From Procambarus clarkii (taxonomy: Eukaryota > Arthropoda > Malacostraca > Decapoda > Cambaridae): a stretch of 64,000 bases of DNA. Location: assembly GCF_040958095.1 (NCBI RefSeq), contig NC_091181.1, forward strand, positions 28,043,033 through 28,107,032, written 5' to 3'. Shown here piece by piece: positions 1 to 9,260 of this stretch. The notes under the pieces are model-generated. The model searched no databases, had not been told where the DNA came from, and saw only the letters and a program-made list of their open reading frames with translations. A program made the position numbers and the translations under genes. Positions within the stretch are counted from its first letter, which is position 1, and each line of letters begins with the position of its first letter.

Positions 1-142
1 TGACCCGACTAAACACCTGACTAAACACCTGCCTGTGAACACCAACAGTGTGGAGACCTTCACTCTGTATTAAGTCTTATTAATGTAGCAGTCGCCGTCA
101 CCCCAAGTCAGAGCTGCACTCGGCGCCAGGGTGGTGACCCCT

Positions 143-306
143 GACGGGGTCCCCTCGCTACCCCTGGTGTCTTGGGGGGGGCCCCTCGCCACCCCTGGTG
201 CTGTGAGGGGGGCCCTCGCCACCCCTGGTGTCGTGGGGGGGCCCTCGCCACCCCTGGTGTCGTGGGGGGACCCTCGCCACCCCTGGTGTCGTTCCCCCCC
301 CCCCCC
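143..306. repeat. ~30-bp GC-rich minisatellite
   Basis: About five imperfect copies of a roughly 30-bp unit containing CTCGCCACCCCTGGTG followed by a run of G, ending in a poly-C tract. It is open in several frames only because it is tandem and GC-rich. No gene is supported here. Confidence 0.8.
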
Positions 307-782
307 AAGGGCCCGTGACCACCATCGCCCATAATAGTGGAATTGCTCCACACTTCCTGCGTGTTCACAGGCAGTCTGAGGTGTTCAGTGTTCACCTGGC
401 GGCTACCACAGAGCTTTGGATTTGTTGATGAATATACCTGTTAACACTAATGAGTAACGACGATACGAGTGATGAGTACGATAGTTGGAGAGAGAAGTGT
501 AGCCATGATGAAGCAATGAAGAGTGACGCACTATCATGCCCTCGTTTACCAGGGGTTCCGAAGGGCGTCTTTCCCGTGACGCCCTTCGTCAGGAACGCCA
601 TTCATTGAGGGTCATTTGTTGTGGTTTAATTTTGATTTATGTTTTGTGCTTGTGACGTCACGAATAGCGCGGGAAACTGCCGTTGGACTCTCCTTAATGA
701 GTCGGTCCCTGTACAATAAAAAATTCGGACAAAATCTTTGATTTATTTTTTCCATGAACCTCCTGTGTGTGTGTGTGCGCGC
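307..782. other. No gene seen
   Basis: Non-repetitive sequence with no recognisable coding potential. It holds an isolated TGACGTCA palindrome near 653 and an AATAAA-like string near 715, which without a neighbouring gene are not evidence of a promoter or a polyadenylation site. Confidence 0.5.
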
Positions 783-1011
783 AGGTGTGTGGACCTACTG
801 TGTGTACAGGTGTGTGGATTTACTGTGTGTACAGGTGTGTGGATTTACTGTGTGTACAGGTGTGTGGATTTACTGTGTGTACAGGTGTGTGGATTTACTG
901 TGTGTACAGGTGTGTGGATTTACTGTGTGTACAGGTGTGTGGATTTACTGTGTGTACAGGTGTGTGGACCTACTGTGTGTACAGGTGTGTGGACCTACTG
1001 TGTGTACAGAT
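783..1011. repeat. 25-bp minisatellite, ~9 copies
   Basis: Period-25 array of GTGTGTGGATTTACTGTGTG followed by TACAG. Outer copies carry GGACCTACT instead of GGATTTACT, the usual pattern of divergent edges and homogenised centre. Confidence 0.95.
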
Positions 1012-1134
1012 AGGTTCATATATGTACCATATGTAGATATGTGAACCTCCCGTTTGTACAGATGTGACTGCTTGTGTGCACAGATCTGAATCTTCTGTGT
1101 GAGCAGATGTTAATGTCCTGTAGCAAGTGTTTGT

Positions 1135-1441
1135 GTCCACTCCCATACACACCCGTGTCCACACCCGTGTCCACACCCATACACACCCGTGTCCACTCCC
1201 ATACACACCCGTGTCCACACCCATACACACCCGTGTCCACACCCATACACACCCGTGTCCACACCCGTGTCCACACCCATACACACCCGTGTCCACACCC
1301 ATACACACCCGTGTCCACACCCATACACACCCGTGTCCACACCCATACACACCCGTGTCCACACCCATACACACCCGTGTCCACACCCATACACACCCGT
1401 GTCCACACCCATACACACCCGTGTCCACACCCATACACACC
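1135..1441. repeat. 22-bp minisatellite, ~13 copies
   Basis: Period-22 array of TGTCCACACCCATACACACC with final CG. Two places (near 1150 and 1262) carry a shortened unit lacking the CATACACACC half. Open frames on both strands here are repeat artefacts. Confidence 0.95.
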
Positions 1442-1831
1442 TGTATAGGAACCAACGTGAATGATGATACATGTGTGCATAATTAACATCTATTTCGCTG
1501 TTCCATTTATTTTTAGAGATTTGGAGTCTTATTACTGTTTTGATGTGAAGCAATCCATGTGCCTATCAGTATACTCTCTTATAATCAGTAACAGTCTGAA
1601 TTAAAGCACTTAAAAGTCCAACATACTATTTCTGTTTCCAATCACTAATCCACAAGACAAGATGTCCCATTGTGTTTCATCGCCAACACGCACTATTGGA
1701 CCCTGATGAATCAACTGATGACAACATGGAGATAATCGATGTTTTATTTTTCCTTGCTCGACAGAGATTGGTGACGGAGGAACAGAGTGCAATAGAATAG
1801 CTGGAAGTAACAGTAAACAGTTAATGATAAT
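1442..1831. other. No gene seen
   Basis: AT-rich single-copy-looking sequence. Short open frames only, without recognisable domains. Confidence 0.5.
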
Positions 1832-1906
1832 CATTTGATTCACTCGGGCACTAGGAGACTCGAGCCGTCGACGCTATGAGGCAGAAGTTCTACCACTGTT
1901 CTATAG
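1832..1906 (-). mobile_element. tRNA-derived SINE head (family 1), minus strand
   Basis: On the minus strand the sequence reads CAGTGGTAGAACTTCTGCC (A-box like), then GGCTCGAGTCTCC (B-box like), then CTAGTGCCCGAGTGAAT. The same string recurs on the plus strand at 2124-2202, which is why I call it a dispersed element rather than a tRNA gene. No anticodon-arm or acceptor-stem pairing was established. Confidence 0.6.
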
Positions 1907-2123
1907 ACAGCCACAATAGGAAAGATTTCAGAGGCAACACAGAGCGTCTGCCTCATGCTAAATGGAATGTGTAGTTCCACGTTAGTGTGGTTGAGAGTTT
2001 GTGTGACGTGGGCGAGGATTACACATTCCTCGGTGCTTAGTGGCAGCCGGGCAAAAAAATATAAAATTTAAGTTGTACAGCAGCTTGTTGCCTCGAAAAT
2101 CTTAACCTTTTATGGTAGTCTGT

Positions 2124-2202
2124 ATATAGTACAGTGGTTGAGCTTCTGTCTCATGCTCATGGGGTCGACGGTTCGAGTCTCCTAGCACCCGAGTGAATGA
2201 AA
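2124..2202 (+). mobile_element. tRNA-derived SINE head (family 1), plus strand
   Basis: Contains CAGTGGTTGAGCTTCTGTC and GGTTCGAGTCTCC followed by CCCGAGTGAATGAAAT, matching the minus-strand copy at 1832-1906. It runs into a short (CA)n and (TA)n tail, typical for a SINE 3' end. The two copies are head to head, about 220 bp apart. Confidence 0.6.
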
Positions 2203-3350
2203 TACACACACACACACATACTTTATATATATATATAATGTGACAGTGTCAGACCACGAAGGAAGAATTGAAAGAGGCAAATCCTTAACTATAGCCTCTG
2301 TTTAACTCGACAGTAAAATGTGTACTTGGTTGTAACAACGATTCTTCGCGGCGGGGATCGTATTCCAGGGACCTGCCCGAAACGCTACGCGTACTAGTGG
2401 CTGTACAAGAATGTAACAACTCTTGTATATATCTCAAAAAAAAAAAAAAAATATGGGAAGTAATCATGATGTGTTCTCACTAGAACAATGCTGCGGGAAC
2501 ACGCGCGTGCACATTTGATTCTGCAACAGAGGACACGAGAGGGCAAATTCTGGAAGCTATTCTCATTAATGAGGAGAGATCTGATACAAACATATTAAAC
2601 AACGACTTATTCTCATTACGACGAGTGTCATGACGACGTGAGGAAATGAGTTTGGACTTCAGTCGTCTGCGATCCTGGTTAAATAATTTAAATTTGCCTC
2701 ATTATCAACACGAAGCCCGGACCCCAACGGAAGATGACGTCACAGCAGATTAAAAAACAAAACTATTCACTAATTTGACGCCGGCTCTCAAATTCTGGCT
2801 GAGCCGAACCCTGTTCTAACATTTCACTATCACCCTTAGTTTCCAACCAGAGAGATATCCTCTCTGACATTACAACAATACCATCTTGGTTCTTGAGTTG
2901 GTAGGAGGTATATCTAGCTAGACGTTGTCAAAATCTTTCTGACAAGCGGTAATTATTGTTGCCACTTCTACGTAAATTCTAATAGGTTTGTTAGCCACGA
3001 TTTTCCTTCATTGAAGAGAGATTTTCGTTCATGGTGGTAAGAGAGACAACAGCCCTTACCTAAATGCTAAATGAATCGTTTCCTTATGAGTCGAACACCT
3101 TGCACTGAATGCTTGTTGATGACACTAATGTGTAGTTCGATGGCTTCCTCCCGCCCTTTACCATTTTTCAAGTTACTGATGACTTTCGGTAACTTAGTTT
3201 AGCTATGTTAAGGTTGAGCTTATTACAAAACAGTTCTATTAACGCTGTGCAATTTTGTACTATACTTTGTGTTTAAATTCGTAATGTTTAATGTAATTTT
3301 ATGTTTAATAAAATTAGGACGAGTTGATTTGTGCCTGAGCCCAGTATTGG
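2203..3350. other. No gene seen
   Basis: Mostly AT-rich unique sequence with a poly-A tract at about 2436-2450. No coding domain, RNA gene or clear repeat was recognised. Confidence 0.45.
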
Positions 3351-3359
3351 GAGGGAGGT

Positions 3360-3500
3360 GACCCCCCCCCCCGTCCGTGGGGTCACCTGCACCCCCCACC
3401 CTTCCCAGCTCTGGGAGGGAAGGTAGTGTCAGTAACCTTTGTCTGGCCGCTACAGAGGGGTCGTGACCAGGCGGGACGGGGCAGGGGGGGGGGGGGGGGG
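3360..3500. repeat. Poly-C / poly-G rich tracts
   Basis: A C-run near 3362-3373 and a long G-run near 3486-3503 flank GC-rich sequence. Low-complexity DNA, no gene. Confidence 0.7.
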
Positions 3501-3659
3501 GGAGCAGACGGACCCCAGACTGTCTCAGGGTAAGAAGCACGGGGTGCTTCTGTGCTCCATGTGTGTGTGTGTGTGTGTCTCCTCCATGTGTGTCTCACAG
3601 GTTATACAAACTGCATATGTTGCTTCGGAGCTGTGTCCGGGAAATACATAGGTGGCAGC

Positions 3660-3850
3660 CAAGTGTCCGTTGTCTGGTTAGTTGTGTTGGGTCTAACTGG
3701 TTGTGTTGGACCTGGTTGGTTGTTTTGAGTGTAGTTTGTTGTTTTAGATGTGGTTGGGGGAGGCGTGTTGTGTTAGATCTGCTTGGGTCTAGTGGGTAGT
3801 GTTGGCTGTGTTGGTTATGTCTAGTGTGGTTGGCTGTGCTGTGAGCGGGA
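3660..3850. repeat. Degenerate TG-rich repeat
   Basis: Loose reiteration of TTGTGTTGG/GTCTAGTGG-like words. It is too degenerate to assign a fixed period and shows no coding signal. Confidence 0.45.
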
Positions 3851-3924
3851 GGGAGACTTTGAAGCCGTGGTGGTGGCCATGTTGACACTCCCTCCTAGCC
3901 CCCGCCTCACGCTGGCCCCCTGCC

Positions 3925-4255
3925 TTGTTCCGGCTCCTGGCCCCCCTGCCTCGTACTGGCCCCTGGCCCCCCTGCCTCGTGCTGGCCCTTGGCCCCCCTG
4001 CCTCGTACTGGCCCCTGGCCCCCCTGCCTCGTGCTGGCCCTTGGCCCCCCTGCCTCGTACTGGCCCTTGGCCCCCCTGCCTCGTACTGGCCCCTGGCCCC
4101 CCTGCCTCGTGCTGGCCCTTGGCCCCCCTGCCTCGTACTGGCCCCTGGCCCCCCTGCCTCGTGCTGGCCCTTGGCCCCCCTGCCTCGTACTGGCCCCTGG
4201 CCCCCCTGCCTCGTGCAGGCCCTTGGCCCCCCTGCCTCACGCAGGCCCCTAACCC
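3925..4255. repeat. 26-bp GC-rich minisatellite, ~13 copies
   Basis: Period-26 array of CCCCCCTGCCTCGTACTGGC followed by CCCTGG, with alternating TACTGG/TGCTGG and CCCTGG/CCTTGG variants. Long open frames in all phases are repeat artefacts. Confidence 0.95.
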
Positions 4256-4539
4256 TCCCCCCCCCCCCTGCTTCGTGCTGGCCCGCCCCATCCACTCTCC
4301 TAAAGAATCTATATTAAAAATTTGATTTATTTTTATTTTGCTATTTTAACGAAACGCCCAAAATTTCAAAAATAAGTACTTTAGAATTCAGAAAATTATG
4401 ATATTAGAGCCCAGTAAGGCGATCAAATGAACACACAGGGTAACTAAAGAGAGGTTTAATGATAATTCGCTTTGTCGGGGACAGAAAGCGTGTGTATATA
4501 CACATTACAATGTATCGAGGTTACCCCTAGACCGAACTG
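4256..4539. other. No gene seen
   Basis: AT-rich non-repetitive sequence without recognised features. Confidence 0.4.
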
Positions 4540-4690
4540 CCGACTCCTCAGGATGCAACACCAACGTCAGATGGTTCACTCCCGGATACGTATTTACTGC
4601 TATTTGAACAGTGCATTAGGTGAAAGGAAACACGCCTAACCGGTTTTTTTTTCTCGCCTGGGAATCAAACTCGGGATCCTCGAGATGTTA
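4540..4690 (-). mobile_element. Diverged decapod-type SINE (family 2), minus strand
   Basis: Read on the minus strand it has a B-box-like TTTGATTCCCAGGCGAG, a poly-A stretch, then a CACCTAATGCACTGTT...AGCAGTAAATACGTA body ending near GGGAGTGAACC. These blocks occur in the same order in the better copy at 42640-42893. Confidence 0.6.
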
Positions 4691-4799
4691 ATTCCATTGA
4701 AAAAATGTAATTTTACATATTTTGCAAAAATATGCAATTTTGCATACTTGCAAAACAAGAATATGGGCTACCAGTATTTGTCTACCAAATAGCATACAA

Positions 4800-5035
4800 G
4801 TTCCTCCCTCTTGTAGTACCAATGACCCCCTCAGGTGACGGGGCTCTTGTGGGTCACCCACCCAGGGCGGCCCACAAGAGGGGGCGGCTCCTGCCTGCTG
4901 TGGCGGAGCACATCCGTAAGCACTTAGTAGACTTTGTGGTTGTGTTTAAGATTCAGCTACTGAGAACAAAAAGTTCCAAGCAGCACGGGTTATGGTGAGC
5001 CCGTCGTACTTACCTGGCACAGGAGATGTGCCGAC
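4800..5035. repeat. Possible dispersed repeat with internal inverted arms
   Basis: The sequence carries complementary words (CTCTTGTGGG...CCCACAAGAG; GAACAAAAAGTTC). It resembles a dispersed repeat I associate with crayfish genomes, but no second copy is in the window, so the call is tentative. Confidence 0.3.
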
Positions 5036-5257
5036 TCTGTGGATTACCAGGTTACTTTAAGCCCCACTGGGACTGGCACGCGTGTAGTTGCTGCCCCGTC
5101 TCGAGAGGCATCGGCCCGCCTAGCTACTCTGTCCTGCATTCATGAGACCCCAATTACGGTGTTCAAAAATACCCTGCTGATTGCTACCATTTGCACACTT
5201 ATTATCCCGCACCATGTTGCAACTGGGGATAGGGACCCCTCAAAGTCTTGTGGATAA

Positions 5258-5300
5258 ATAATCCACAAGGGCCGTGACGAGGGTTCGAACCAACGTCCGT
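5258..5300 (-). mobile_element. SINE fragment (family 3), minus strand
   Basis: ATCCACAAGGGCCGTGACGA followed by GGGTTCGAACC matches the 3' part of the intact copy at 57388-57488 nearly base for base. Only the B-box/tail part is retained. The left edge forms a 9-bp-arm hairpin (CTTGTGGAT/ATCCACAAG) with the flank. Confidence 0.75.
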
Positions 5301-5399
5301 TCATTTGTTCATTTGATGCATGACGCTATTATGATTTGTGTGTTTAATGAGGATATTTAATATATCCTCGATTCTCCTGGTCTGTTTTTCATCCTCCAG

Positions 5400-6720
5400 A
5401 TGAAAAATCTGGAGGATTTTCCCTTCACTCTTTCCTCTCGTGATCGTCGCCATCAACACCTTCGTATGGTTAAGATCACTTTTGATTGTAGGAACCTTCC
5501 GTCTTCCGTCATTCTTGCCGGTGCCACATGCTCCGTCCAGGAGTACATCCCCTCTCCACGCCTCTGCAATAGGTTTTTGAAATTCGGTTATCGTTCTTCC
5601 AGGTGCAGCTGCGAGATGTTCCATTGGCCCTGGTGTGGTGACCCTGGACATCCTCGTACTGATTGCTCTTCTTCCCAAGCTCCCTGCATCAACTGCGGCG
5701 AGGCCCCCACCCTTTCCTTTTTCTGGCACGTGCGTCTGTTATATAAATTCGAACAGGCCAACCTCGTTATCAAGCATTGCTATCGTATATCCTTCCTCGA
5801 GGCTCGGTAACAGGTCCACTCTCCAATGCTCTTTCTCTACCACTACTTATGTTCGTGCGTTGTGCCACACTAGCCTTCTCCACCCTTCTTCACTTCCTTC
5901 GTTCCAAAACTGTTTCCAAACCTTAAATCCCGATACTTCCACCAGCTTCCCGTCTACCACATTCTAATCTGTGGCCACAAGTGTTCCTCATGGATCTCCG
6001 ACCGTCGTTTCCAATCTTCCTTCCCATTCTTCTGACCGCCAAGTTATCGCCGTTTCTCTTTCTTTCTTCTATTTCCTCTGTGCCCTCCTTAACTTTTCGA
6101 CCCTATCCTTCTTCTCGGTCTTTCCCCTGTGTCTTTCGGCTCTCCACCCCAACTGTCGGTCCAGACCAGTGTCCATCCTCCTCCTCCCAGTCATCTTTGT
6201 GTTGTCCGCTCTTATTCTCCCTCTCCGACTGAGACTATTGTGGCCGTTGCCCAGTACATGGTCACTGGCACGCCTGTGTCTCACTGTCAGAAACGGAAAT
6301 CTGGTTCCTCCTCCTCCTTCCTCCCCAGCAGGTAAGAAGGCTTCTCTTCTTCCCCTTGATATCGTTCGCCTTATGCGTTTTTGTTCTCGTATTGGCATCC
6401 TTGGTGATATTTAGCGCCCTCTGATTATTCCGCATATTTGATGGTGCTACATAGCCTTCCCGGTTTGGTGCCTTCTTTTGATAATTACTTACTTACTTCT
6501 CTTCTTCCCCAATTTCCTCTTCCATCTTAATTGTGCCCTGCCTCTCGTCCCGTCTCGGTAGCGGAGTCGGCTGATCTACGGCTGTTCCAGTTGTCCTTGA
6601 TTATGACTCTGGTACTGTCCCTGGTGAAGTGTTTCCTGCCGTTCCTCTCGTTGTTCGTCCTCCCGCGTTCGAATGCCTCTCCCCAGCGTCTCTCCTCTCT
6701 TCTGACCCCATCAGTTTGCC
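5400..6720 (+). pseudogene. LINE ORF1 (gag-like, CCHC zinc knuckles), broken
   Basis: The frame open from 5400 to 5810 encodes a protein with successive zinc-knuckle blocks. One reads WCGDPGHPRTDC (C-x4-H-x4-C of a CCHC box) and the next CINCGE. After these comes YKFEQANLVIKHCYRISFLEAR, the conserved stretch that follows the knuckles in Jockey/I-type ORF1 proteins, which bind element RNA. Several knuckle cysteines are lost. The first box reads LCNRFLKFGYRSSRC, and a partner cysteine is missing in the second. After 5810 a stop and frameshifts break the Ser/Pro-rich C-terminal part, still traceable near 6240-6340 (TIVAVAQYMVTGTPVSHCQK). The C-terminal region is split at 6341-6510 by a 140-bp LINE-tail insertion with its duplicated target. 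Not functional. Confidence 0.75.
6356..6495 (+). mobile_element. 5'-truncated LINE tail inserted in LINE ORF1 (15-bp TSD)
   Basis: This 140-bp segment encodes the last ORF2 residues (VRLMRFCSRIGILGDI, stop at 6411-6413) and the 3' UTR (CATAGCCTTCCCGGTTTGG ... TTTTGATAATTACTTAC). It is bounded by exact copies of CTTCTCTTCTTCCCC at 6341-6355 and 6496-6510. The same 3' UTR, diverged, ends the host element near 8140-8226. This is the footprint of target-primed reverse transcription by the same family. Confidence 0.9.
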
Positions 6721-6908
6721 TGTGCTCCTTTCTACTGCCCTGACAACTCCACCCTCTTTGCTGGATTGACCTATGCCCCCCCCCCCCCACCACTACCACC
6801 ACCCAGACATCACTGAATCTACTCGTGATCCTCCCTATAGTCTCCCTTGTTCTTTGCCTTAGTTTTCTTCTTTATTCTTGTTTTTCTTAACCTCTATTCT
6901 TTACTTCG

Positions 6909-8140
6909 TTTATTCTGCAATAGAATATTTGTGGTTTCTTTGCGTATTTGCCAACTTCTGATATCTCAATTTTCACCATTTTGTTTTGTGTTCAGGAAGC
7001 TGATGCTTGGCGCCTACTAGCTTGGCGTAAGGGAGTATCTTCATGGCTGAGCTGTAAGCGATTTTGTATGTTCGTCAACTGCTTTTCCGACGTCAACGCT
7101 TTTTTTTTTTGTCATTGTGGTTGACTCTTGTAGTTCTCTCGTGTCTCTGGAGTCATTTAATCCTATGCCTCCTATGGTAGTCGAAACTCATTATTGGCCG
7201 TTTCTTATTTCCAACAACTTTAAGACAGTTGAGTTTTGCTATGTTTCCAACCGCATTGGTTTTACATTGAATGAGCGTGCGATGCTGCTTCTATGGAGGC
7301 TATCCGCACTTGTCCTATTTCCCAAAAAGGCATACTGTACCATATTCAGATTTCTACATAGTCTTTCATCCCCCAATCTATGAGACCGTTGGCAGGGTCG
7401 AAGGACAAGCCTTGTCCCTGTGGCCTTCCTCGTATCAATGTAATCGACGGTGCGAAACGGCTATGGCAAGGTTATGTATTAGCCAAATGCGCTTAACTCG
7501 TGGGCATTTAATGGAACGGCGCTCTGCTCCTTATTGTATGCACTGCCCTGTCACTCTTATGGTTCAACCCGTTCTCGCACTTTCGTATAATCAATATTGA
7601 CTTATTAAATACCTGCATATGTGACAATTTATTATGAATTTGTGAATTTATTATGAATATTTTAGTTGACCTTGAAAAACTTTATAGAAAACACCGACCT
7701 TACCTAACCTTCTTAGTATGTTAAGATAAGCATCTTATTGCTTCGTAATTAAAATTATTACTTAACCTATTATAGGTATAGGTTAAGTAGTAATTGTAAT
7801 TACGAAGCAATAAGATGCTTATCTTAACATACTTTGAAGGTTATGTAAGGTTGGTGTTTTCTATGAAGCTTTTCAAGGTAAACTAAAATATTCACAATAA
7901 ATTAGTATGTCACATATGCAGGTATTTAATAAGTCAATATTGACTGTAAGAAAGTGCGAGAACGGGTTGTATGGTTGTACACCTCCCTGTAGAATGTCCC
8001 AATATTTAGGACGTTTGTGAATCTTGTTTCCCAAATGGCCATCGTGGTCATTTGTTCCCTCGATAGAATCCTTAATGAATCTGATACCTTCGATATTGCT
8101 CAACTTAAGTGTTTGTATTGGCCTCCTCAGTGATATTTAG
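6909..8140 (+). pseudogene. LINE ORF2 remnant: endonuclease start fused to RNase H
   Basis: From about 6909 the frame reads FILQ-stop-NICGFFAYLPTSD...LFCVQEA, the N-terminus of an APE-type endonuclease (canonical LQWN...QE). Directly after the QE site the sequence jumps to an RNase H domain: FMAEL-stop-AILY around 7040, VDSCSSLVSL around 7119, then VEFCYVSNRIGFTLNERA near 7230-7280. A post-RNase H region follows (RLTRGHLMERRSAPYCMHC near 7490-7545). The reading frame resumes after the MITE as HLPVEC and ends with a Ser/Asp-rich tail and the stop at 8138-8140. The catalytic centre of the endonuclease and the whole reverse transcriptase are absent, and stops and a frameshift (poly-T at about 7100) are present. 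It is a dead, internally deleted copy. Confidence 0.75.
7565..7969. mobile_element. 405-bp foldback MITE with 7-bp TSD
   Basis: The element is an almost full-length inverted repeat with its centre near 7767. Its termini are CAACCCGTTCTCGCACTTTC and the reverse complement. Inner arms share TCAATATTGACTTATTAAAT and the stretch AAGATAAGCATCTTATTGC. TATGGTT occurs immediately outside both ends (7558-7564 and 7970-7976). Removing the element and one TATGGTT restores the LINE ORF2 frame (...TLMV-VHLPVEC...), which proves the boundaries. No coding capacity is present, so it must have been mobilised in trans. The superfamily is uncertain. Confidence 0.9.
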
Positions 8141-8304
8141 AGCCTTTTGATTATCCAGCAACAACGATGGTGCTACATAGTCTTGGTGTCTTCTTTTGAT
8201 AATTACTTTGACAATTACTTACTTCTAGTACCAGTGAATTAATTTTCTGTCTGTACACTCCATCTGCCTGGAGCATGATGTAGTACTCTAGTACAGTCAC
8301 ACAG

Positions 8305-8306
<2 letters not shown>

Positions 8307-8366
<60 letters not shown>
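8307..8366. repeat. (AC)n microsatellite
   Basis: About 30 uninterrupted AC dinucleotides, directly followed by a LINE RT fragment. Confidence 0.98.
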
Positions 8367-8368
<2 letters not shown>

Positions 8369-8369
8369 A

Positions 8370-8582
8370 TTTTATGTATATATCATCTACATAGATTATC
8401 TACCAGAAGGAATGAAGAATTATATGAAGACGTTTGCTGGTGATGGTAAGCTTATGGGGGAGACATAGACGGTTGCCATGCCCTTCAAACTGACCTTGCT
8501 AAAATAAGTGCTTGGAGCACCATGTGGCAAATGGAATTCAATGTGAACAAATGCCATGTTATGGAATTTACTTCCACCAATG
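8370..8582 (+). pseudogene. CR1-like LINE reverse transcriptase fragment
   Basis: One frame reads IYIDYLPEGMKNYMKTF then AGDGKLM, a decayed form of the RT palm YINDLPEG...FADDxKL motif. The second catalytic-type Asp is replaced by Gly. After a frameshift it continues LQTDLAKISAWSTMW then QMEFNVNKCHVMEF, the thumb-side block WQMxFNxxKCxVM of CR1/L2-type elements. Both ends are lost; the left end abuts the (AC)n tract. This element is distinct from the Jockey-like LINE upstream. Confidence 0.8.
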
Positions 8583-8730
8583 ATTCTTAGACAGCACCAA
8601 CAGCCTGTTGGTGTGTTTTTATTATTATTTGTACATTCCAGTGTAGGTTTTCCATTGCAAATAAGACAATGGTGCAGTTGTATCTTCGTGAATCTGTTCT
8701 CCATCGGCTTCCTCCCTCCTTCACCTCCTT

Positions 8731-8840
8731 CATCCAACCACTTGGACCGGGAAGGTAGCAAGACGGCCTCGCTTTGTGCAGGTCTGCGTTCAGTCCCCGA
8801 CCGTCCAAGTGGCTGGTTACATACCTTATCTTCTACCATT
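8731..8840 (+). mobile_element. tRNA-derived SINE (family 4), plus strand
   Basis: Contains AACCACTTGGACCGGGAAGG, then GCGTTCAGTCCCCGACCGTC, then CAAGTGGCTGG. The same blocks occur in inverted orientation at 52400-52592. The B-box-like word is GTTCAGTCCC. A short hairpin (arms around CTTAGACA/TGTCTAAG, 8841-8873) follows immediately. Confidence 0.65.
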
Positions 8841-8873
8841 CATTTCCTTAGACAATGTACTGTCTAAGAAATG

Positions 8874-9260
8874 ATACCATGAAAACCATTCCTTTTTTCC
8901 GTCCTGTCCGAATTCATATCCTCATCTCTCTTCCAAGTGATATATAGTCATAATGGCTTGGTCCTTCTTCCTGATAGTTACCTTCCCCCTCTAATCATTA
9001 TCTCTTACTTTTATCTCTTTCTACATTTTTTAAATTGCTCATATGAATGTAGTTTTTTTAAGCAATATTTGTACTTGATCAATGTATTTTACTTATTTAA
9101 AACATCCGAAACTTTTATTTAAAAAGTTTAAACCTTTGAAACTATTTTAGTTTGTCTAAGCATATACCAAAGTGAGAGATCCCTGTATTTCGATCATTCA
9201 AAACATAGCATATTACATACAATTTCTTACGTAGTTTTTTGTTCAAATATGTTCACTGGT
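8874..9260. other. AT-rich flank of the satellite, no gene
   Basis: AT-rich unique sequence leading into the first 832-bp monomer. No domain recognised. Confidence 0.5.

Larger units (their letters stand above)
5345..8226 (+). mobile_element. Decayed Jockey/I-like non-LTR retrotransposon (LINE)
   Basis: Plus-strand LINE relic. In order it keeps the ORF1 gag-like zinc knuckles, a Ser/Pro-rich ORF1 C-terminus, the start of the ORF2 endonuclease, an RNase H remnant, the post-RNase H Cys/His region, the ORF2 stop at 8138-8140 and a 3' UTR ending in TTGATAATTACTT-type repeats. Most of the endonuclease and all of the reverse transcriptase are missing. Two elements are nested in it: a LINE tail (6356-6495) and a foldback MITE (7565-7969). 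The 5' end is not defined; I chose 5345 because recognisable ORF1-type sequence begins soon after. The assignment rests on motif order, not on a search. Confidence 0.75.

Noticed and set aside
653..660. TGACGTCA (CRE-like) at 653, repeated near 2735 and 61671
   Set aside because: Isolated 8-bp palindromes with no adjacent promoter or gene; such words are expected by chance in 64 kb of biased sequence or may belong to unrecognised repeats.
5301..5729. 142-codon minus-strand frame overlapping LINE ORF1
   Set aside because: It is the shadow of the ORF1 zinc-knuckle frame on the opposite strand, which has recognisable motifs.
8841..8873. Short hairpin (CTTAGACA/TGTCTAAG) as a microRNA precursor or terminator
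   Set aside because: Stem of about 13 bp is too short for a typical pre-miRNA, and there is no gene it could terminate.
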